This document shows, in pieces, positions 1-10,998 of a stretch of 64,000 bases of DNA. Below the pieces are notes generated by a model, which saw nothing but the letters and a program-made list of their open reading frames with translations, was not told where the DNA came from and ran no database searches. Each line of letters begins with the position of its first letter. Position 1 is the first letter of the stretch. The stretch lies in NCBI GenBank assembly GCA_032988165.1, contig JANTQF010000127.1, positions 1 to 64,000 on the forward strand, in the 5' to 3' direction. A program made the position numbers and the translations under genes. This stretch comes from Emmonsiellopsis sp. PD_33. Taxonomy: Eukaryota > Ascomycota > Eurotiomycetes > Onygenales > Ajellomycetaceae.

Positions 1-373
1 GATGCGTGGAGTCGGCGGGCCGTGCAGGTGTGGCTGCAGGGGAAAAGACAATCGAAACACGGGTTGTGAGGACACGAGGGGAAACAGGTAGCCCGACGAT
101 CAGACAAGTATGGAAAAAGACGAAGGGTGCGGGAGGGAAATCTCGAAAGGTAACAATATATAAAGAGAGCAAGTCATTATATAAAAAAAATGAAATAAAG
201 AACAAGAGAACCAACTCCATAATACCCTTTTCATCCCTGGCCTAAATATCCCTTCCTGTCCATTTGGTTGTTTGTTTGTTTGCTCAACTCCTTCCCACAA
301 CTAACTAACTGCATTTAACTACCCTGACAGACAAAACACAGCCAAATCCAGCTCATGTGCATGTTTCAAAATC
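1..373. other. Sequence downstream of hapE, no gene seen
   Basis: I see no convincing gene in this stretch. Short open frames exist on both strands but lack codon bias or a recognisable motif. The part next to the hapE stop is probably its 3' untranslated region. The start of the window may hold part of an unseen neighbouring transcript. Confidence 0.5.
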
Positions 374-1664
374 TCACTGTGTATTCCAGAACGGGGGATT
401 TGTTAGTTAATGAATAATGATGGGAGGAGGAGGAGGGAATAATAGGCTGGGAATAAGTACGCACCTGCTGCGGAGGCATATGAGGGTACGACGCATACAT
501 GTTCTCGAACATCTGCGGTTGGGGCTGGCCATATCCCGCATCGGGTTGGACCGCGCCTCCGTACATGGTTTGTTGTTGACGGTAATCCTGTTCCTGGCCC
601 ATGGGATGCTGGGCAAGAGGGCCATAGTCTGGCGGGCCCATGTGGTGTTGCTGCGGGTGCTGGACGCCCGGTTGGGACTGGGGCATCTGGGCGGCATTCG
701 CGGGGGCCGCGGCTGCAGATGCGGGTGCGGCAGCGCCAGCCTGGGCGGAGCGTTTGGCATGGGAGGTGGCCTCCTCGCGCGGCACGATGTCGATGAGGAA
801 GTCGAACATGTCTGATTTTGAGAGGGCGGCGGCGATGTCGGAGCGTTGGAGGGTGCGGCGCTTGTTGTCTTCGGCATGTACCCAGGCGCGCATTGTGAGC
901 TCGGTGATGAAGATGTCACAGCCCTTGGCGAAGAGGATTGGGGCTTCGGCTGAGATCATTTTCACCTCTGGGTCTGCTTTCATCACCTTCTTTATCCGTG
1001 CCAGCGGCAATTGGTGGGCCTTGTAGTCATGATTGTCCGATTCGAGGTGGTTGATTGTATGTTGCCAATATGTAGTAAGGATATCGCGCGAGGGGCCCTG
1101 GAGCCCTTGGCTGACCTGTATCCCATTTGTAGCGTATCAGCTAGAGTGTTCCCCAATTCCAAATGGCATGGGATGATTGTCTTTCATACTCACATTGGCC
1201 CAGGTTCCTGTGTAGAGTTCGGGGACGGGGGCATATCCGTGAGCGGAGAGCTATATCTCGAAGCGCGCACGGGTGAGCCAGGGGCACAAACAAAGACAAT
1301 CCGCGAGGGAGAAGGGAACAAGGGCTATTATTCTCGAGCGAGGACAGACATACCGCAGCGCTGGCTCCTGCAGTCGCGTTACACAAGCTGTTAGTTACCG
1401 TCTCTCTTTTTTCTTATTAGGGGCTTATTTATTTCTGGGAGGATAATTGTGCCATGACTACAAACAACGGGAGGGAATAAATGTCTATTGCCACCAACGG
1501 GGCGGGGGAGGGCATAGAAAGTAGAGGAGCGCGAGACAGTGGAGGAGATTGGGAAACGAACCGTAATGGCCTCCATTTCTGACATCATATACAGGCGGTG
1601 TCTGTTGTTGCTGCTGTTGCTGGCGACCCTGCTGCTGGCCGGCGCCGGACTGTGTTTGCTCCAT
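374..1664 (-). CDS. hapE: HapE, NF-YC/Hap5-type subunit of the CCAAT-binding complex
   Basis: Histone-fold subunit that pairs with HapC (NF-YB) and recruits HapB to bind CCAAT boxes in the nucleus. The core reads LPLARIKKVMKADPEV, then an ISAEAPILFAKGCDIFI segment and RRTLQRSDIAAALSKSDMFDFL, the NF-YC histone fold. The N-terminus is a glutamine-rich tract, and the C-terminus is low-complexity, rich in Q, P, A and M. Proposed exons on the minus strand: 1664-1562, 1367-1354 (only 14 nt), 1250-1194, 1115-465, then a stop at 376-374. Phases agree throughout, giving about 275 residues. The 57-nt exon encodes YAPVPELYTGTW, a typical fungal HapE segment. I infer the last intron (464-377): it has a GTGCGT donor, a CTAAC branch site and a CACAG acceptor, and the stop TGA follows directly. 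Without it the frame runs on to 366. The family and the main exon are certain; the 14-nt exon and the last intron are less so. Confidence 0.93.
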
Positions 1665-2592
1665 CTGGAGAAGGGGTCTGGGATGGGTGGAATGGGGAAG
1701 ACAAAGGCGACGAGAGCGGACGGGAAGGGCGGTGGGTTGACGGCGATGGGCACACGGAGCTATGCGCCTCGAGGCACAGCAAGTTAAGCGCGGACGCGTA
1801 GTTCGACGGGCGAGGGGAGTAGAACGGGGAGACAGGGAGACAGGGGGGATTGGCAAATAAACGCGGCGGAGGCGAGGAGTAGCAGGGTGATGGCGAGCGG
1901 AGAGGATGGATGTTGGGATTGGAGTTGGGATGGAGATGGAGATGCAGCGAGACAGACGGGACGGCAGTTCTTAAAGTCAACGTGCTGGCCGGTGTGGGGG
2001 ATGGGCGACTGCGAGACCTATCACAAAATACTCCAAATCCCCAAGCACCATCACAATCACATTCTTCGTCGCGTGTTCAACAGCTGCAAATAAACACACA
2101 AGTTATAAGTTAACCAATAACGGCGTTGGGCACAGACTCGCCAGGGCGCCGCGCTGGTTCGCAGCCCTACATTGTTCCCCTGGCCATTGGGCGCCAATGA
2201 CAGCGCATCCCACGCCCGCGGCGGCCGTGGGCGGTTGGGCCGCGGGTTGGGCCTCTGGTTACAAGTAGTTACAAGCTACACTCCTATACACTCGTCTTCG
2301 CCTTGGATGTCAGGTTGGACGAAGCAGTATTCCAATATCATGAGTTATGATATTCTCGATGATCAGATCTGGAGAAATCCTGGTTATGTAATACAGAATA
2401 GATGCCAAGCCTCCCCGTTCTCTGATTGGCTGCACCCTGGTACACACAACTTTTCTCGACTTTTCTCCTCGCAGCTTTTTCTTTTCTCCAAAAACATTCC
2501 TCTCCCAGCAACTTTTGTTGTGTCTGATCCATCACCCAATCCAACAATGACCCAGTAAGGACCGCTGACTGGTCTTGGAAACACCCGTTTCC
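1665..2592. promoter_or_regulatory. Divergent hapE/fcf2 promoter region rich in CCAAT boxes
   Basis: This region separates two divergently transcribed genes. CCAAT pentamers lie at 2114-2118, 2194-2198, 2332-2336 and 2536-2540. Reverse ATTGG copies lie at 1849-1853, 1918-1922, 2186-2190 and 2425-2429. That is eight, where about two are expected by chance in this length. The facing pair at 2186-2198 is the most striking. Because hapE encodes a subunit of the factor that binds CCAAT, autoregulation is a natural inference. I see no coding sequence here. Confidence 0.6.
2547..2558 (+). promoter_or_regulatory. Minimal upstream ORF before fcf2
   Basis: ATG ACC CAG TAA lies 34 bases before the fcf2 start in a good CAACA context. 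If it is within the transcript leader, it is a three-codon upstream ORF that could lower translation of the main frame. I tested joining this ATG to the main frame through the GTAAGG donor that overlaps its stop, but the phase did not match. The transcript start is not known. Confidence 0.35.
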
Positions 2593-3576
2593 ATGTCTGC
2601 CCAAGTAGCCGCTGCCTCCCAGGACGAGGTCCTGTCCGACCAGCAGATCCAGTCCCTGCTGCTGGAGGCAGAGGCAAGGCTTCGTTCTGCTCAGGGCGGA
2701 ACAGCCATCCAAGCCCCTTCAGATTCCACACGGTACGGCCTACTCTTTGCTCAGAGCTCCTCGAGCTTCCTCCAATGCTAACATCTGCCCAGAATCCCCG
2801 TCCTCGATTCCACCACAGCCGTCCAACCCTACATTCGCGAAGCAGATGATGTCGCTGCCGTAGACGAGACCCGTGGCGTAACTGCTGCCGAAAAAAAGCT
2901 GGCGGATACTCTCCGCTCAGTTAGCCAGCCTGTTCAGTTCCAGGACAAGAAGGTTGGTTTCCACTTGCATGTTCTTCGCCATTCAAATCAAATCCCCTTC
3001 TTCCCACTGGTGTTATGATGAAGACATTTACCGCATCTAGCGCCTGATGCAGTTTTACTAGTCCGTCTTGGGCTACGCTGCGCCTATGAGGGCCCTTTTT
3101 TATTCATAGTTACTCTGAACACCTTCCGTCTTGCTTTCTATTTGTTTTGACCACCGTCCAAATACCAATGTACTGACGTCGATACATAGTCAAAGGAAAA
3201 GCCAACCGCCGGGCCCGAATGGTTTAACCTGCCCAAGACCAACATGACCCCGGAACTGAAGAGAGATCTTCAGCTTCTAAGAATGAGATCCGTTCTTGAC
3301 CCTCACCGCCACTACAAGAAGGAGAGCAGCAAGGCCAAGGCCCCCGAATACTCCCAAGTCGGTACCATCATCGAAGGTCCTACAGAGTTCTTCAGCTCTC
3401 GTATCTCCAAGAAGGACCGCAAACGGACCTTCGTGGAAGAAACCATGGCCTCTGAACGCGAGAGCGGCCGCTTCCAACGCAAGTATAACGAAATCCAGGT
3501 CGCCAAGACAAGCGGCAAGAAAGCCCATTACAAATCCGTCCAGGCAAAGCGTTCTGGCGGGAAAAAGTTTGGATGA
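2593..3576 (+). CDS. fcf2: Fcf2-type pre-rRNA processing protein
   Basis: Nucleolar factor of the small-subunit processome, needed for early pre-rRNA cleavage in yeast. Exons 2593-2732, 2793-2952 and 3190-3576 give 228 residues with consistent phases. The first intron is 60 nt with a GCTAAC branch site. The second is 237 nt, long for this organism. The C-terminal half holds the Fcf2 domain: EWFNLPKTNMTPELKRDL, then LRMRSVLDPHRHYKK, then a basic tail ending KRSGGKKFG. The N-terminal half is acidic and probably disordered. I chose the ATG at 2593 because the open frame upstream of it has only a TTG codon. The gene is divergent from hapE and converges with the nucleoside phosphorylase gene. Yeast Fcf2 is of similar size, and I am confident of the family. 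Confidence 0.9.
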
Positions 3577-3713
3577 GGTTGTTTCTATGACAGACTATTC
3601 CAAAAATTACACGGGGACGCGACTGTCTAACGACAAGGACATGTCAACTCCCTGGCTCCCCGTTCGGCATCCGAACCCCCCGGGACGCATCCCAACGCAC
3701 CGCGCCGTTAAAC

Positions 3714-5064
3714 TTAGTTGGTGGCGCTTGCGAAAATATCGTCCAGCGCTTGCTTTACCAATTTCTAGTAGAGTAGAGATGTCAGCTTTTGCGGACATAG
3801 TGGGGAGATGGTCTATTACTTCTTACCTGCATGTCTACTGCTGCATTTCGCCCCGCCTCAAGCACTTCTTCGTGGTTGGCCTTGCCCTCTTCCACAATGG
3901 TGTTTAGCTCGTCCACTGTTGAGCTCTGCAAAAGGCGGTCGTCTCCGCGTGGGACGGGGGACAAGACCGCCTTGTTCGTCACTAGGCTCATCGCGAGGAC
4001 CTTGATCCCGCAATGTCGTGCCACGATGATCTCGGGCACTGTCGACATACCAACGACATCTGCACCTAGTTGCCGCAATAGCCGGCATTCCGCTCGTGTC
4101 TCATAGCTTTGTTTTCCTAATAGTTAGCTTATTTCAATATAACAAACTGTGAGAACGGAAACAGAACGTACCTTGGTCCCCCAACAAATGCATAAACTCC
4201 TTCATGAACTCTTCTCACGTGCCCTTCCCCAACAACCTTCTGCCAGGCCTGGTGGGTAGCTCTCCGCAGCCTAAGGTCGTAAGCATCCGAAAGGGGTGGA
4301 AACCGGGGTCCAAATTCATCCGCGTTTGGTCCCCGGAGTGGGTGGATGCCAGAAAGACCCGCGAGGAAGATATGCTGGGAATAGCCGTTAGCCAACCCGT
4401 CGTGTGTACGTTTCTTTTATTAGAGAATAAATCCATGCAACAGGCCCCCTTACATCATTCAGCACCACAATGTCACCAACTTCGTATTCTGGATTCAGGC
4501 CTCCCGCCGCGTTTGTTACTGCAGAATCAAGAATTAGTCTTGCCTGTTTCTCTGGACTTGGTAATATATGCATTATATATGGATTACTCACCAACGATCA
4601 CCTCAACCCCAAGCAGCTTAAACAGTCGAATTGGGAACGTGATCTTGTCAACCGAGTGGCCCTCATAGTAGCTTGTTTCATTTGCCTGTTAGATAAACCA
4701 CAAACTCCCCCGATTCCCCGAAAGAAAAAAAAAAGACAAAAAAAATCCCAAAACCAAGCACAAAAGCAAAGGACACCCAGATGACCTACTGCGACCTCCC
4801 CACCATCAACACCCCCGGAATATCCCCCCCAAGGGTCCCAAACACCAGTTTCCCCATGTGCCCAGGCACCGTCGAGACGGGGAAGTGCGGAATATCGCCA
4901 TATGCAAACTCCGCCTTGGGCGCCTCGTCCACGGATTCCGCAAGCCCGCCCAGCCCGGAACCGCAGATTATGGCAAATTTCGGCTTCTGTAGAACGGCTG
5001 GGAGACGCCCCTGGAGAAAGGCGCAGGTCTCCTGCGCTTGTTTGAAGATGGAGACTTCGGGCAT
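3714..5064 (-). CDS. pnp1: Purine nucleoside phosphorylase
   Basis: Trimeric-type enzyme that splits inosine or guanosine with phosphate into base and ribose-1-phosphate (purine salvage, cytosol). Six exons on minus: 5064-4790, 4671-4592, 4518-4454, 4374-4172, 4106-3827, 3764-3714. They total 954 nt and 317 residues, close to yeast Pnp1. Landmarks in order: the phosphate-binding CGSGLGGL near residue 33, HYYEGH across the first splice, VTNAAGGLNP, LSGIHPLRGPN, GPSYETRAECR across the fourth splice, the GADVVGMSTVPE base-binding segment, and ARHCGIKVLAMSLVTNKA. Every intron has GT and AG ends, and each junction restores the conserved family sequence. The gene is intact. It converges with fcf2, and their stop codons are about 138 bases apart. 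Confidence 0.95.
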
Positions 5065-5813
5065 TTTTCTTTCTGGGTTTTTTGGTTTGTAGTGGGATGG
5101 AATGGGGGAGGGGAGCTATATTTCTGAAAGGTGAATTGGAAGGAATAGAAATGTGATTGACACCAAGGAAAGGTGGGATGGGATGGTTTGGGGCTCTGAT
5201 AAGAAGAATGAGAAGCAAGGCTGTTGGGAGTCAGGCTCCAGCAAAACTTTGGAAAAACACGGAAATGAGGAAAGATGCAAGAAACTTCCTTTGGACAGCC
5301 AGGATGTGGGATGGAGATGGCAATTGTGAAGAGAAGAGGACGCTGTTCAAATAGCTGGACGGGGGGAGAATACAACGGAGTAGGGTAGCATCGAGGGGTT
5401 GATAAAAAAAGTGTAGTTATGCCCGCAGTTTGGCCGTGGATACCCCACCCACAGAGACTAGGAGGTAACGTATGTACCTAATACTTTCGTATTCTGGGAT
5501 GGAATGTCTCAAAGAGGAAGATTGGATAAGGGAGATATATATCGTTTTTTAGAACTCCCTATCCTTGAGAAGAAAGTGATCATGTCCCCCACCTTTTTGC
5601 CTTGACTGGCTGGATGGTACTTCATGATACGCCTAAATTGCTAGCAACTTGAGGTACCCTGGTGCAGACGCTCTGATTGGGCTGCATCAAGTCAATTAAC
5701 TTACGTAAGCGCCATCGAGAACTTTGACCATCGCGGACTGGCTGGTGCATACGATTTTTTGAACATCCGGAGGAAGAATTGTCGAATCCGGGGAACTTTC
5801 TCCTGTCCGCATT
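5065..5813. promoter_or_regulatory. Divergent promoter region between pnp1 and rsm10
   Basis: I see no gene here. The palindrome TTACGTAA at 5701-5708 is a bZIP-type (Yap1/CREB-like) half-site pair and could serve rsm10. It also looks like a GTAAGT splice donor on the minus strand, but I found no matching gene. Pyrimidine-rich tracts just upstream of pnp1 (about 5065-5150) look like its leader. Confidence 0.35.
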
Positions 5814-6836
5814 ATGTTTTCTACAAATTGCATGCGGTCCGCATGGAGGGGAAGCAAGCGGCTAAAGGTACAGCTGTTCATTGCCCGCCAGTCGTTGTCC
5901 CCGTCTAACCAATTGCTCCAGATATCAAACCCCGTTCGTCCTCTTTCAACCTCACAACCTCTCGCTGAAGAAAAGGCCCCTCAGACGACGCCAGCGCCGG
6001 TAAAAGCCAATGCACAGATAAAGTGAGAATGGTGCTCTGCCCTTTTCAGTTGCCATTGGGCACTAATTTTCTCTCTTTCCAACTCCAACAGACCTACAGA
6101 ACCCATCGATCGCCAGCCAAAAGAATGGTTAGCTCCCCCCAATTCTCTGACGAGCCCCGACGTCAAAACTCACTGGACTACAGGGCGGACCGATTAGGCC
6201 AGATTGGAGAGAAATTCCGACTACCCCGAAACGTGCAAGCCATCTACCTCAAGCCCCTCAGGCGGGAACCTGAATACGGCCTTCCCGTCTGTGATCTCCA
6301 GCTCAGATCATACAGCGCACGACATGTCGAATTCTTCGCCGACTTTGCTCTCCGCGCGGCATACTACCTGAACCTTCCCGCCTTCGGCCCCGTACCCCTC
6401 CCCCGTATCACCGAGCGATGGACCGTCCTCAAAAGCAACTTCGCCCACAAGAAAGCCCAGGAAAATTTTGAAAGAATAACTATGCGCCGGTTAATTCAGA
6501 TCAAGGACGGGAACCCAGAAGTTGTTCAGGCGTGGCTCGCTTTCCTTCGAAAGCATGCGTACCATGGCGTTGGTATGAAGGCCAATGTGTATGATCACTG
6601 TAGCTTAGGTATGGAGTTCCTGCAGCGTATAATGGCATATATATGTGTGTATGTGTGTTGGTGCTAATTTACGATCAGATGTCGGGAAATCGATGGATGA
6701 GACCATGAAGAACTTGGAGGGTACGATCGAGAAGGAACTTTCGCAATTTGGCTCGAGCTTCAAGGCGGCCGACAAGGCGGAACCGGTTTCCCAATTGGTG
6801 GACAGGAAGAGATGGATGAACAATAATAGCCGGTGA
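5814..6836 (+). CDS. rsm10: Mitochondrial small-subunit ribosomal protein uS10m (Rsm10-like)
   Basis: Component of the mitochondrial ribosome small subunit. The S10 core is clear: LPRNVQAIYLKPLRR, YGLPVCDLQLRSYS, PLPRITERWTVLKSNF, FERITMRRLIQIKDG and AYHGVGMKANVYDH. The N-terminus is rich in R, S and L with few acids, like a mitochondrial import signal. Last intron 6609-6678 is clean and continues into DVGKSMDETMKNLEG, ending at 6836. First intron is less sure: a donor at 6000 joined to the acceptor at 6091 keeps phase. A stronger-looking GTGAGA donor at 6023 would bring a stop within about 40 codons. The true N-terminal 80 residues may therefore differ. The S10 assignment itself is firm. Confidence 0.88.
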
Positions 6837-7194
6837 TTTGGGTTTGAGGGGGTTTATATGGAGCGTTTATAGATCGGGATCTTATTTCCGTTCTCTTTTT
6901 TCTTCTCGTGTACTGTACAAATACAATGCGTTAGTATGTTTTCTTCAGATTGGGAATGCGCATGATGGACGTAGAGCTGTATGATATCAGAAAACGAGGA
7001 ACTACTTAAATACTAGCTTATATTGACGTGAATTATCTTGTTGCTTATTGCTTTGTTCCTGTTGTTGCCATCAATCTTCCCGACTAGATGGTGGGGATTC
7101 CGCGCGCACGTGAACCTTATGAAGGTTGCGGCGGACTCGGAGGTCGGAGAGCAACAACTTCTTCGAAACAGCTTCAATTGACCAGAACCAAGAC
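6837..7194. other. Intergenic region between rsm10 and msw1
   Basis: Holds the 3' end of rsm10 and the promoter of the next gene in the same direction. The ATG at 7119 is out of frame with msw1 and could begin a short upstream ORF. I see no RNA gene. Confidence 0.4.
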
Positions 7195-8619
7195 ATGTCC
7201 GCTCCATTTCCACGGATATTTCCAAAGCTCCCAGTGAGAACTGCTTCATGGACATGTCGACGGGTTAAACCTTCGTCTCACAGCCTCCGTCAATGCCGGC
7301 AAAACTCCAGCTCGGCCGCCGCGAAACCGCCCGCCGGTGACCGCATCATTCTTTCGGGCATCCAACCCACCGGAGTCCCTCACTTGGGCAATTACCTAGG
7401 CGCACTACAGCAATGGGTTCGCCTCCAGAACCAGGCTGAGCCTTCGACGAAATTGATCTTTTCCATCGTGGATCTTCATGCGCTCACAGTTCCCAAGGAT
7501 CCCAACCTGCTACGACAATGGGGGAAGGAGATGCTAGCAATACTGGTGGCTGTCGGGCTTGACCCGAAGAGGTCGACAATTTTCTTCCAATCTGCGGTAC
7601 GCATTTTTCGGGCATTACTGTTCAGAGTGGTGGTGTGAGTTTCCGCTGGTTAACAACGCGGCAGGTCTCGGCGCATTCCGAGCTGATGTGGATATTGAGC
7701 ACAGTCTCTTCAATGGGATATCTATCGCGGATGACACAATGGAAGGTAGGCTGACTGGATTTGGGGACTTCTTGCAGCAGATAGGACATCATGTACAGGC
7801 TAACTGTTTCAGAGCAAACTGCAATTGCCAGAGAACTCTACGTTAGAGGATCCCGGCGCTAGATCACGGCTCAGACTCGGACTATTCTCCTACCCAGTAC
7901 TCCAAGCGGCGGATATATTAGTACATAGGTACGGTTACGGAATCTGGCACTTGACAAACGTCGTACTAATAAAGGCCTAGAGCAACGGATGTGCCAGTAG
8001 GGGAAGACCAAAGGCAACATCTCGAGTTTACACGAGATATGGCGGATAGCTTCAATCACATTTATGGTCCGGTGCTTTCTGCACCGTCAGCCTTGATATG
8101 TAGGTATTATACTCCACTGTCTTCCGTTTGATGCTAATGAGTATGTCAAAAAAACCAGCATCGGCCAAACGTGTCATGTCACTGAAACAGCCAACGTTAA
8201 AGATGTCAAAATCCCACCCAGATCCACGATCGAGAATTCTACTCACAGACCCAGCGGAGGAAATTCAACAAAAAATAAAAACTGCCCTAACTGACTCCGA
8301 GCCTGGGATCAGCTACGACCCCGCCAGCCGACCTGGTGTATCCAACCTGATAGAGATTCTCAGCCATGTTCAAAAGGACAGAATGTCCTTTACGGAATTG
8401 GCTGCAGAATATCAGGACACGAGCCTGCGGGCTTTCAAAGAGCATGTTGCCGCCGCGGTTGCTGAGCATTTAAGGGGTATTCGAGAGAGATACTTCGAAC
8501 TCATGGATGCGACGCCGGGTTATCTTAACTCTGTGGCAGCAGAAGGCGCCTTGGCTGCCAATGAAAATGCCAACATCACACTCAACGCGGTTAAAAATGC
8601 TACAGGGCTTTCTTCTTGA
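7195..8619 (+). CDS. msw1: Mitochondrial tryptophanyl-tRNA synthetase
   Basis: Class I aminoacyl-tRNA synthetase that charges mitochondrial tRNA-Trp. Exons 7195-7596, 7665-7745, 7813-7928, 7981-8099 and 8159-8619 give 1179 nt and 392 residues. All phases agree and all introns are short. The N-terminal 50 residues are basic and Ser/Ala-rich, as for a mitochondrial presequence. Catalytic landmarks: SGIQPTGVPHLGNYLGA, with HLGN as the HIGH-type motif; HSELMWILSTVSSMGYLSRM; YPVLQAADIL; VGEDQRQHLEFTRD; and the class-I KMSKS loop in TLKMSKSHPDPRSRILLTD. The C-terminus carries the usual helical anticodon-binding half. Length and motif order match bacterial-type TrpRS rather than the cytosolic enzyme. 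Confidence 0.95.
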
Positions 8620-9420
8620 AGGTGATGATACATATGATCTCATCTCTTGTGTGCTTAGATTCCCCTCTACATCTTCTTCATCGCTGTGTATTTATATATC
8701 CCTTATTTGTCCTTTATGTGTTACCTGTACTATAGAGAAATACAACGACACAATAAAATATTACAGATCAAACCCGTATGTTGCCACAATCTGATGCGAA
8801 AGGTTGATGCTGTGTCGGAGAAGGCCCCTTAATCGGTAGGTCAATGTCCCGGTCGATTAGACAGCAGGAACCAGCAAGTGGTTAACGCGATGCCCTGCTC
8901 TCAGGTGATTTTTCCAATAGAACCTCGAACCTACAGCTGAAGACTTGAGGCAGAAAATACAAAACCTCTAACTAATCAATATGCTTTCAATGCATGATGC
9001 GCATGACATAGAAAGGCCAGGTCTTAACTCCGTTAGTTAACTACTGTTAGAGCGCCATCTAACCACATACCCGCACTAAAAGTCTTCTCCTGAACTCGGA
9101 TCCGAGACAACTCTAAAAATCAGTCAGATGCATGCAGAAGCTTATACTGTGAGGCGACAATCGGGTGGCAGGGAAGGTATTTAACTACATATGGCCATGG
9201 AGATTAGACTGTAACGGAGCGGGAATAAAAACAGCGGTTAGGAGAAGCTTAATGGTATGTGTGCAATTACTAGTATATAAAGAGAACCCAGAAGCCCCTT
9301 TTTGTTAAGGGATCAGAATCAGATCTTGAACAATCAATTGGGCTGACTGACTATTTATTCAATTTAGTTACCTGCCTTGGGATCTTTACTTCCAACTCCA
9401 TTCCCCGGTTCTTCAAAATC
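8620..9420. other. Intergenic region between housekeeping and accessory blocks
   Basis: About 800 bases without a supported gene. It contains the 3' end of msw1 and the promoter of the dehydrogenase. A TATATAAAG-like stretch lies at about 9273-9281, some 140 bases before the SDR start, and could be its core promoter. This is where conserved housekeeping order appears to end. Confidence 0.4.
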
Positions 9421-10262
9421 ATGTCGCTTGCCTCCAAAACAGCCATTGTAACCGGCGCCTCGCGGGGCATTGGGCGGGCCATCGCCCTCCACCTCGCCTC
9501 CCTCGGCGCCAACATCGTCGTAAACTACCAATCCTCCTCTGCCGCCGCTGACGAGGTAGTCAAATCCATCGAAGCCAGCGGCACCGGAGTAAGTGCTCTA
9601 GCGGTGAAAGCGGATGTCAGTTATGTCTCTCAGGGAAAGGAGTTGGTTGAGAAGACTGTGGAGCGGTTCGGCAAAGTAGATATTCTAGTGTTGAATGCGG
9701 GGTTGTTGGTTGCGGGCAATTCATTGGAGAAGACAGAAGAGGCAGATTATGACAGGGCATTTGGGACGAATGTTAAGGGGGTTATGTTTTTGGTCAAGGT
9801 TTGTACATGAACTCTCTTCCTTTTCTTTCATTCGGGTGGTGGGGTCTAAATGTAGTTATACTCTAACATGAAGATAACCAGTCTGCCCTCCCACACGTCC
9901 CATCAGGGGGGCGTATTCTCTTCTTCAGCACCTCCCTCACTGCTGCCTCGACTATAACACCAAACTACTTCCTGTACGCCGCGACCAAGGGCGCTGTAGA
10001 GCAGATGAGCCGCGTGCTGGCGAAAGAGGTAGCCCCCCGGGGCATCACAGTCAACACCATCTCGCCGGGGCCGATTGGGACAGAGTCATTTTATGACGGC
10101 AAGTCAGAGGCAGTGGTTGATATGATTGCGAAGTGGAATCCGGCGGGGAGGATTGGGAGACCCGAGGAGGTTGCAAGAGTGGTTGGGTGGATTAGCGGAG
10201 AGGAGAGTAGCTGGGTTAATGGGCAGAATATTAGAATCAATGGGGGAATGACAGTGGGATAG
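9421..10262 (+). CDS. Short-chain dehydrogenase/reductase (SDR), classical type
   Basis: NAD(P)H-dependent oxidoreductase with a Rossmann fold. Two exons, 9421-9798 and 9882-10262, give 252 residues. The cofactor loop TGASRGIG is at residues 12-19, the structural NAG at about 92-94, a serine in the FFSTS strand, and the catalytic YAATK (Y-x3-K). The C-terminal part has ISPGPIGTESF and INGG, as in 3-ketoacyl reductase-like SDRs. The donor GTTTGT at 9799 and the acceptor at 9881 restore VKSALPHV. The substrate cannot be told from sequence. The gene lies next to cluster-like remnants, so a tailoring reductase is possible, but a stand-alone metabolic SDR is just as likely. It appears intact. Confidence 0.9.
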
Positions 10263-10569
10263 AATTAGCATGCATGTATCTCTCGCCTTAATTAACTACC
10301 TACCCAGATATCTAAGTAGGTACTTGCAGCTAACGTCGATCTTGACTTTCGACTTGCGTGCGACAATAATGCCCGAGAGTCTTGGGATTCCCAAAGTACC
10401 TGGCCGCCTATCTTGGGCATCCCAATTCCACTGCTGCTCATCATGTACCAGGGTAGGCAATCAGAGCAGAGTGAACACCTTGCTGAGAACATTACTGCTG
10501 CAATTGGATACAGCAAAAGTCATATATTAAAGTGCTACTCCGATCTATCAGGTACCGGTAAGTACCCAC
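10263..10569. other. Intergenic region between SDR and Diels-Alderase-like fragment
   Basis: Convergent 3' flanks. I looked on the minus strand for a continuation of the truncated lipocalin-like gene and found none that I can support, so its C-terminal two thirds seem to be missing. Confidence 0.4.
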
Positions 10570-10998
10570 CTAGACGAGGATGGCGGACGCTTTGAGATTT
10601 CCGTCCGCGGTGGTCATGAACATCTCCATGCGAAGGTTTCCCTTGCTGAAGAAGTAGCACGAGTAGCCCTGGGGGAACATCACCATCATGAGGGGAAAGC
10701 CTGTATGCGAGATGCCATCGAATTCCCACTGCTCCCAGTTCGTCTTGTTGACTAGGGGGTCGATCTTGATCGAGTTGATGGGATCGGACGGCGACCAAGA
10801 AAAGTTACTAGGGCCCTCGAGCACATCATAGGCAGTGCCCCTACTAATCGTACACGAAGCGTCGTCCCATCTCGGCTCAAGGTCGTCATCGGTAGGGGAT
10901 TCCGAGGAACCAAGGGGGACCTTGTACAGGTTTGCGGCGGCAAAGGAGAAAAAGAGCGCTGCGCGGGTAAGTGTCTTGAACATAGTTCTGCTCAACAT
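10570..10998 (-). pseudogene. Truncated Diels-Alderase-like (lipocalin-fold) protein
   Basis: The open frame encodes at most 142 residues. It starts at 10998, or more likely at the second ATG (10983), where the protein begins MFKTLTRAALFFSFAAA, a secretion-signal-like segment. The region IKIDPLVNKTNWEQWEFDGI matches the first conserved strand of fungal decalin-forming Diels-Alderases and hydroxyneurosporene-synthase-like lipocalins (a W-x2-W-x-F-D pattern). That family is usually 370-420 residues, so about two thirds are missing. The frame stops at TAG just after a conserved-looking ILV. The enzyme would catalyse or shape a [4+2] cyclisation of a polyketide-tetramate, but this fragment cannot be functional. 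The assignment rests on pattern memory and is moderately sure. Confidence 0.6.

Noticed and set aside
2547..2622. Alternative first exon of fcf2 starting at 2547 with a 68-base intron
   Set aside because: The GTAAGG donor and CAG acceptor exist, but the joined exons are out of phase with the fcf2 frame.
5696..5881. 61-codon minus-strand frame ending in a perfect GTAAGT donor
   Set aside because: It overlaps the rsm10 N-terminus and has no convincing downstream exon. The donor is half of the TTACGTAA palindrome, which explains it by chance.
9421..10262. Assigning the SDR firmly to the broken cluster
   Set aside because: SDRs are very common and nothing in its sequence points to a polyketide substrate. 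Adjacency alone is weak.
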